From Acidobacteriota bacterium (GTDB lineage: Bacteria; Acidobacteriota; Vicinamibacteria; Vicinamibacterales; UBA2999), in assembly GCA_963169195.1 (NCBI GenBank), contig CAUJDN010000071.1, positions 1 through 59,425 of the forward strand: DNA of 59,425 nucleotides. The letters are read 5' to 3'. The position numbers and the translations under genes were made by a program. Below are positions 55,207 to 59,425 of the stretch, one piece after another. Each line of letters opens with the position of its first letter. Position 1 is the stretch's first letter. The notes below the pieces were generated by a model, which saw nothing but the letters and a program-made list of their open reading frames with translations, had not been told where the DNA came from and did no database searches.

Positions 55207-56331
55207 ATGCTGGGCGCCTATGTGCACAGCTATGTCGAGGATCTGAAGTGGACGCTCCAGGAAATCGATGCGGCCGTGCTCGCCGCGATCGTCGACGCGC
55301 TGGTCGAAGCGAGGCAGGAGCGGCGTCAGGTTCTGATCATGGGGAATGGCGGCAGCGCCGCCACAGCCTCCCACCTGGCGTGCGACCTGGGTAAGGGCAC
55401 GATCGATCGCGCCAACCCCGGATTCCGGCGATTCCGCGCCCTGAGCCTCGCCGACAACACGGCCCTCATGAGCGCCCTCGGCAACGACCTGTCGTTCGAG
55501 GACGTGTTCTCGGAGCAACTGGCGACCGTCATGTGCGACGGCGACGTGGTCATCGCCATTTCGGCCTCCGGCAACTCTCCGAATCTCGTGCGCGCCGTGG
55601 AATACGCCAGGTCGCGGGACGCCGTGACGATCGGGCTCCTGGGATTCGGCGGCGGCCACCTCGCCGGAATCGTCGACCACGCACTCGTCGTGTCGAGCCG
55701 GAACTACGGCCTGTCCGAGGATTTCCACCTGATCGTGCAGCACGTCGTGACGCAGTACATCCGGCGCGCGCTCGCGGGTCCCGCCCGACCCGTCGCCTTC
55801 CTGGATCGTGACGGCGTGATCAACGAGCGGCCCGGCCCGCACCAGTACGTCGAGCGATGGGAGCAGTTCCGCTTCGTCGAGGGTGCGGTCCCGATGCTGC
55901 GGGGGTTGAGGGATCGCGGGTACTCCTTGATCGTGGTGACCAACCAGCAGGGCATCGGCAAGGGCGTGATGACGGAGTCGGCGCTCAGGCTGATTCACGA
56001 CGAGATGGTGCGGAGCCTGGCCAGGGAAGGCGTCAGCCTGACCGGCATTCTCCATTGCCCGCACCGCGAGCAGGACGGCTGCTATTGCCGGAAGCCACGG
56101 CCGGGCCTCATCCATCGTGCGATGAACGAGACGTCGTTCATGATCGACCTTCCGCGATCGATCCTCATCGGCGACTCCGCGTCAGACGCGTTCGCCGGGC
56201 ATGCGGCGGGCGTCGGGACGCTCGTGCACGTGGGCAGGCCGGAGGGGCGGGTTCCGGACGGCACCCACGTCGTCGAGACGGTTCTCGACGTGCTCGATGC
56301 CGTGCCGGCGGGGGTCCTGGCCGCCCTGTAG
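55207..56331 (+). CDS. gmhA-gmhB: Fused sedoheptulose-7-phosphate isomerase and D,D-heptose-1,7-bisphosphate phosphatase
   Basis: A 374-residue fusion. Residues 1-190 are a SIS-domain GmhA: MGNGGSAATASHLACDL (residues 45 on), the phosphate-binding ISASGNSPNLV, and the C-terminal ENFH-like segment LSEDFHLIVQHVV. Residues 195-374 are a HAD phosphatase of the GmhB/HisB type: LDRDGVINE with catalytic Asp200 and Asp202, VTNQQGIGKG, the zinc-type cysteine cluster CPHREQDGCYCRKP and GDSASD. GmhA makes D-glycero-D-manno-heptose 7-phosphate; GmhB removes the 7-phosphate after HddA acts; HddC then forms GDP-heptose. The order of domains joins first and third steps; hddA and hddC are 50 kb away. The start at 55207 is uncertain; 55168 is in frame. 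Confidence 0.92.
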   Translation: MLGAYVHSYVEDLKWTLQEIDAAVLAAIVDALVEARQERRQVLIMGNGGSAATASHLACDLGKGTIDRANPGFRRFRALSLADNTALMSALGNDLSFEDVFSEQLATVMCDGDVVIAISASGNSPNLVRAVEYARSRDAVTIGLLGFGGGHLAGIVDHALVVSSRNYGLSEDFHLIVQHVVTQYIRRALAGPARPVAFLDRDGVINERPGPHQYVERWEQFRFVEGAVPMLRGLRDRGYSLIVVTNQQGIGKGVMTESALRLIHDEMVRSLAREGVSLTGILHCPHREQDGCYCRKPRPGLIHRAMNETSFMIDLPRSILIGDSASDAFAGHAAGVGTLVHVGRPEGRVPDGTHVVETVLDVLDAVPAGVLAAL

Positions 56332-56669
56332 CCATCCCAAGCTGCGCCGCGTGCGGAGCGCCTGTCTGTACGGCCCTCGCATGCAGCCCTCCTGCCGCGG
56401 TCTGCATCCCTTCGCCCGGCGGGCTCGTGGGGTGCCGGCGTTTCTGCTGCTGGGGCGGGTCAGTGGGTGTGATGGGCGGTTCACGGATCCCACATCCGTG
56501 CTCGATCGAGGCGTGTCGCGCTGCCCGTTCAGCTCGAGGGCCATCGAGCCGAGCGAGTACCGCGCGACGCGGTAGCCGCCGCGCTTCTCACTTCCTTCGT
56601 TTCGCTTTGTCGAGCGATCCCGGAACACCCGGGGTGCGAGGTGTCCGGGCTGGGCGGGCACGGCTGGCG
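56332..56669. other. Intergenic region with two hairpins between convergent genes
   Basis: 338 bases without a credible gene. A perfect hairpin CACGGAT/ATCCGTG with a 5-base loop lies at 56482-56500, and a longer one at 56619-56649 (next entry). Open frames here have no ribosome binding site or recognisable domain. Confidence 0.5.
56619..56649 (-). terminator. Hairpin downstream of the small secreted protein gene
   Basis: CCCGGAACACC and GGTGTCCGGG pair with one bulged base around a 10-base loop, 21 nt after the minus-strand stop at 56670. No T run follows, so it may be a terminator or an mRNA-stabilising stem. Confidence 0.35.
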
Positions 56670-57032
56670 TCAGGACTTGGCCTCGCGCACCGTGATTTCC
56701 GTGGCGACGCGATTGGCGCCGGTTCCCGTGAAGCGGACGCTCACCTGCGTCGGCGTGGTGCCGGCCAGGCCGGCAACGGTCTTCTGCGCGCCGTTCACCC
56801 TGGTGCTGGTGGTATACGCGAGCTGCTCTTCCTTGTTGTCGGCGGTCCTCACCACGATCATGCGGGCCGAGGTGTCCACGCGCACGAGCTCGCCATCGAT
56901 GGTCGATGCGGGGGACGTCTGCACGATGCGCAGCACGGGCGTCCTGGTGGCCTGGGCTTCCTGCGCGAATGCACCGGACGTCGAGGCGGTCAGCCACGCC
57001 AGGGCGCCGACCGCCGCGATGAGTCTGGTCAT
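56670..57032 (-). CDS. Small secreted protein, DUF5666-like
   Basis: A 120-residue protein with signal peptide TRLIAAVGALAWLTASTSG and AFAQ at the likely cleavage site. The mature part has alternating strands (DGELVRVDTSARMIVVRTADNKEEQLAY, then TRVNGAQ and TQVSVRFTGTG) like the small beta-barrel DUF5666-type proteins; the match is by eye. GGAGGG precedes the ATG at 57032. No known function. It sits between the polysaccharide locus and the tRNA gene. Confidence 0.75.
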   Translation of the reverse strand: MTRLIAAVGALAWLTASTSGAFAQEAQATRTPVLRIVQTSPASTIDGELVRVDTSARMIVVRTADNKEEQLAYTTSTRVNGAQKTVAGLAGTTPTQVSVRFTGTGANRVATEITVREAKS

Positions 57033-57284
57033 GTTCCCTACCCTCCTGCCGGTCACATAGCGAATCCCATGCCAACCAGCCTGGGCCGGCCGTGCGAGAT
57101 TCCCCGCGGGTTTGGCGGCCCTGCCACGTTGGCACACGTGCCGGCGAAGGGGTGACTCGAGGCCACGACCAGGTAATTCGTACCGGGGGGCTGGCATTCT
57201 TGCCATGGGCTCGCGCGGACCACCTGATGCGGTTTCCCCAGCGCCGGCGCGTCCTGGACGATTGCCCGCGAACGTGGCCCCGGT

Positions 57285-57312
57285 TGCGGGCCGCCGGGCC
57301 GGCCACTATAAT
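57285..57312 (+). promoter_or_regulatory. Sigma-70 promoter of the tRNA-Gln gene
   Basis: TTGCGG (57285-57290), a 16-base spacer and a perfect TATAAT (57307-57312), ending 19 bases before the tRNA 5' end. Confidence 0.75.
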
Positions 57313-57331
57313 CGGAAGTTCCTGCGGCTGT

Positions 57332-57405
57332 TGGGAGGTCGTTCAACGGTAGGACACCGCGCTCTGGACGCGGTTATCGGGGTTCGAATCCCTGCCTCCC
57401 AGCCA
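57332..57405 (+). tRNA. tRNA-Gln (anticodon CTG)
   Basis: A full cloverleaf: acceptor TGGGAGG/CCTCCCA, D arm GTTC/GGAC, anticodon stem CCGCG/CGCGG with loop CTCTGGA (anticodon CTG), T arm with loop TTCGAAT, discriminator G and encoded CCA (57403-57405). It reads CAG codons. Its 3' end lies 25 bases from the integrase stop codon, a usual place for an attachment site. Confidence 0.95.
57381..57405 (+). other. Probable attachment site (tRNA 3' end)
   Basis: The T arm and acceptor 3' strand of the tRNA directly border the integrase gene, as in many islands that rebuild the tRNA 3' end on integration. The second copy of the direct repeat would lie beyond the window, so the exact core cannot be fixed. 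Confidence 0.45.
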
Positions 57406-57429
57406 CTTAACCCGTTCTATCCAAACAAC

Positions 57430-58539
57430 CTACGAGTTCAGACCCTCTGGCGTCTCCAGATTGTCTCCAACCGCGCGACGGATCGGGCGGTTGTCGAGCA
57501 AACGGATCGTCGCGTCGAGCGACGCCGGCGTCAGGTGCGAGTACCGCTGCGTCATCGCCAGGCTCTGGTGGCCGACGAGTTCCTGCACGCCTCGCATCGG
57601 CGCGCCCTGCATCGCGAGATGCGAGCAGCACGTGTGACGGAGGATGTGGACGCCCGTCGGTACATTCGCCCGATGTGCCGCGTATCGCACCCGTGACCAG
57701 CAACCCTGCCGTGTCAGCGGCGTGCCGTCGTCCTTGCACAGCACCCGCCGGTGACGGAGGTGCCGGTGCCTGCCGAGCGCCGTGGCCAGCCGCTCGGTCA
57801 TGCCGACGTACCGGATGCGCCCGTTCTTGGGCGCCGTCAGCTCACCGTTCCAGTCCGAGTGCCGGACGATGATCTGACGCCGGTCGAGATCGATGTCGGC
57901 CCACTCGAGGGCCACGATCTCGCCCGCTCGTAGTCCCGCTTCGCCACCGAGGAGTGCGATCAGATAGCTGCGCGGGTCGATCGTCTGAGCCGCCTCCAGC
58001 AACCGCTCGTACGCCTCGAAGTCGTGGAACGCGGCGTCCGTCCGCGTCACCCGCATCAGGCGAATCGAACAGGGCATCTTCTCAAGCACGCCCCATTCCA
58101 CCGCCTGCTTCAACAGCATGCTGAGAACGCTCAGCACGTTGTTGATCGTCTTCGGCGACTTGCCGTGCAGGCCCAGCTTCAACCGCTGCACCAGCTCGTT
58201 GCTGATCGCGTCGAGCGATCGTGTGCCGAGCTTCGGGACCAGGTGCAACCGCAGAATCGACTGCTTGGCTGCGATCCCGCTCGGCTTCTGTTGGTTTGCG
58301 CGCGCGTAGCCTTCGATGAACCGCGGCGCAAACGCTTCCAGCGTGGGCACCTCCTTCCGGATCTTCGGGCCCGCCAGCAGCAGCTCTCGCTCCCGCCGTT
58401 CGGCCCACTCCCTGGCCGTTGTCTTCGAGCAGCTCGCGCCCAGCTTGCGCCGTTCACGATGCCGATCCCCGGAGGGAAGCAGGACGTTGATGTCGACGTC
58501 CCACCCACCACGGGGATGCCGTCTGATGTTCACGCTCAT
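57430..58539 (-). CDS. Tyrosine recombinase / integrase
   Basis: A 369-residue phage-type integrase. An N-terminal arm-binding domain and a SAM-like core-binding domain (about 65-165) precede the catalytic domain with Arg204 (GLRAGEI), His298 and Arg301 (HILRH), His324 (GHQS) and nucleophile Tyr333 (TQRYSH): all expected residues present, so it is probably active. It reads toward the tRNA-Gln gene and follows the excisionase-like gene by 6 nt. It marks the end of an integrated element extending past the right edge. Confidence 0.95.
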   Translation of the reverse strand: MSVNIRRHPRGGWDVDINVLLPSGDRHRERRKLGASCSKTTAREWAERRERELLLAGPKIRKEVPTLEAFAPRFIEGYARANQQKPSGIAAKQSILRLHLVPKLGTRSLDAISNELVQRLKLGLHGKSPKTINNVLSVLSMLLKQAVEWGVLEKMPCSIRLMRVTRTDAAFHDFEAYERLLEAAQTIDPRSYLIALLGGEAGLRAGEIVALEWADIDLDRRQIIVRHSDWNGELTAPKNGRIRYVGMTERLATALGRHRHLRHRRVLCKDDGTPLTRQGCWSRVRYAAHRANVPTGVHILRHTCCSHLAMQGAPMRGVQELVGHQSLAMTQRYSHLTPASLDATIRLLDNRPIRRAVGDNLETPEGLNS

Positions 58540-58545
58540 CGCCGA

Positions 58546-58782
58546 TCACTCCTTCGGCAATGGCGCGGACTTCTGGTCCACCCAGTCTAGCAGCGCCTCG
58601 GTGCGGAAGAGCACGCGACGACGGATGCGGACGACGCCGGGCAACTGGCGGCGTTCGACCATGGCGTACATCCCGCGCCTGGTCGTGCGTAGCAACGCGG
58701 CGGCCTCGTCTACGGTGAGCAGCACGGGCCACTCGCTCTTCTCGGTGGCCACGCGCGAACGCGCGATCGACGGAACGTTCAT
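58546..58782 (-). CDS. Excisionase-like helix-turn-helix protein
   Basis: A 78-residue protein with one MerR/excisionase-type winged HTH: LLTVDEAAALLRTTRRGMYAMV then the wing RRQLPGVVRIRRRVLF and the closing LLDWVDQ. Such proteins bend DNA to direct excision. It ends 6 nt before the integrase start, forming an xis-int pair. The ATG at 58782 has GGCGG upstream. Confidence 0.85.
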   Translation of the reverse strand: MNVPSIARSRVATEKSEWPVLLTVDEAAALLRTTRRGMYAMVERRQLPGVVRIRRRVLFRTEALLDWVDQKSAPLPKE

Positions 58783-59425
58783 GGCGAACCGCCGGCCCCG
58801 CCGTAACGCGCGGCGAGGGCAAGCCTGGTGAAGTGGATTGGAAGTGGCGCTGCGGTGGGCGGACGCGCTTGTCGTCCGGCTGGTGATGTCAGCGCTGATG
58901 CCGGCGCTGGGCCCGCATCGAGTGGGCACGTCGCGTGCGTGCCGCTGGACGGCCGAGTGGCTCGTCCTGACCGTCGCGTCATCTACGCGAACATGGTCTG
59001 CCGCACGCTCCGATAGATGCCCAACTCTGGGCGCGCGGAGGTGCGGTCAAGGGCGCGTGGTCCGGCGGATGTGCGCGGAACAATCACGCGGCGAGCGTGC
59101 GAGCGGAGCCTTGACCGCGCCGAGCACGCCCGGAGAATCGCATCTCGGAGCGTGCGTGTGGCCAGCTTGCGGTCAGCGGGCCCTACTCAGATGAACGCAG
59201 GCGGCGGCCGAAACCTTACAGAAGATCTGTGCTCCCCTGCCGGCGCGTTCGCGTCCCGGCGGTTTCGGCCAGGCGAACGACGCCGACGCGGCACCCAGTT
59301 TCCGCACACGGTTACGACACATCGCGCGCGGCAGCGACATCGACACGTGGGGCGTGGGCGACCCCGTGGGGGGGGCGCGGGGCGGCCAGCCCGCGCCGGG
59401 GGGGGGGTCGCGCACGCCCCGGGCA
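58783..59425. other. Gene-free end region of the integrated element
   Basis: About 640 bases. Short frames here lack ribosome binding sites and recognisable domains. It has an inverted repeat (next entry) and ends in G runs of 8 (59368-59375) and 10 (59398-59407), which may reflect poor sequence at an assembly end. Confidence 0.5.
59043..59118. repeat. Spaced inverted repeat upstream of the xis-int pair
   Basis: GCGGTCAAGG (59043-59052) and CCTTGACCGC (59109-59118) are perfect 10-base inverted copies with a 56-base spacer. They could bind a regulator or recombination protein of the element, or fold in RNA; context alone cannot decide. Confidence 0.5.

Noticed and set aside
4627..57032. Exosortase/PEP-CTERM system
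   Set aside because: The locus layout and sigma-54-like promoters resemble such loci, but no XrtA-like protein and no C-terminal PEP motif was found, including at the end of the giant protein.
56182..57306. A 374-codon minus-strand frame covering the 56.3-57.0 kb gap
   Set aside because: It overlaps the small secreted protein gene and the end of gmhA-gmhB, is Arg/Pro-rich, and has no ribosome binding site or domain.
59173..59415. An 80-codon minus-strand frame near the right end
   Set aside because: It runs through G homopolymers that may be sequencing errors and shows no domain or ribosome binding site.

Overview
The window is high-GC bacterial DNA (roughly two thirds G+C, dense genes, many GTG/TTG starts and 1-20 nt gene overlaps). 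Gene content fits a soil or sediment Acidobacteriota, most likely class Vicinamibacteria: a large exopolysaccharide locus, a HzsA-like heme/propeller protein, a Tat-exported GMC oxidoreductase and a peptidase-propeller protein. That taxonomic call is inference; no rRNA is present.

Layout. 1-4575: a truncated secreted metallopeptidase/TolB-like propeller protein (minus), then gltX (short variant) and a GMC oxidoreductase (plus). 4627-57032 is dominated by one surface-polysaccharide locus. Left edge: hddC-hddA (GDP-heptose steps), a GT4 glycosyltransferase, a 3145-residue multidomain surface protein and a GT39-like membrane glycosyltransferase. Middle plus-strand operon (19610-30169): an asparagine-synthetase-like protein lacking its glutaminase cysteine, Wzt and Wzm ABC exporter, three glycosyltransferases, a Wzy/ligase-like protein with TPRs, and galE; then a HzsA-like c-type heme protein. 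Minus-strand operon (52805 down to 32893, about 20 kb, 15 genes): a GT2, a B12-type radical SAM enzyme, a tyrosine autokinase/chain-length protein (Wzc-like), an acyltransferase, a second Wzy/ligase, a sugar nucleotidyltransferase, further glycosyltransferases, the initiating phosphoglycosyltransferase and two Wza-like export proteins. Right edge: a GT4 plus PilZ pair, a GmhA-GmhB fusion and a small secreted protein.

How they work together. GmhA-GmhB, HddA and HddC together could make GDP-D-glycero-alpha-D-manno-heptose; GalE and a nucleotidyltransferase supply other sugars; the WcaJ-like enzyme loads undecaprenyl phosphate; about thirteen other glycosyltransferases build the chain; export could use Wzm/Wzt and/or Wza with the Wzc-like kinase. 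No Wzx flippase and no exosortase were found. Eight intergenic -24/-12 (sigma-54) promoter-like sequences sit ahead of genes or operons of the locus and ahead of the left-edge metallopeptidase gene, suggesting a shared sigma-54 regulon.

Right end (57332-59425): a tRNA-Gln(CTG) gene with a clear sigma-70 promoter, immediately followed by a tyrosine integrase and an excisionase-like HTH gene, i.e. the edge of an element integrated at the tRNA; the last 640 bases hold no recognisable gene and end in long G runs.
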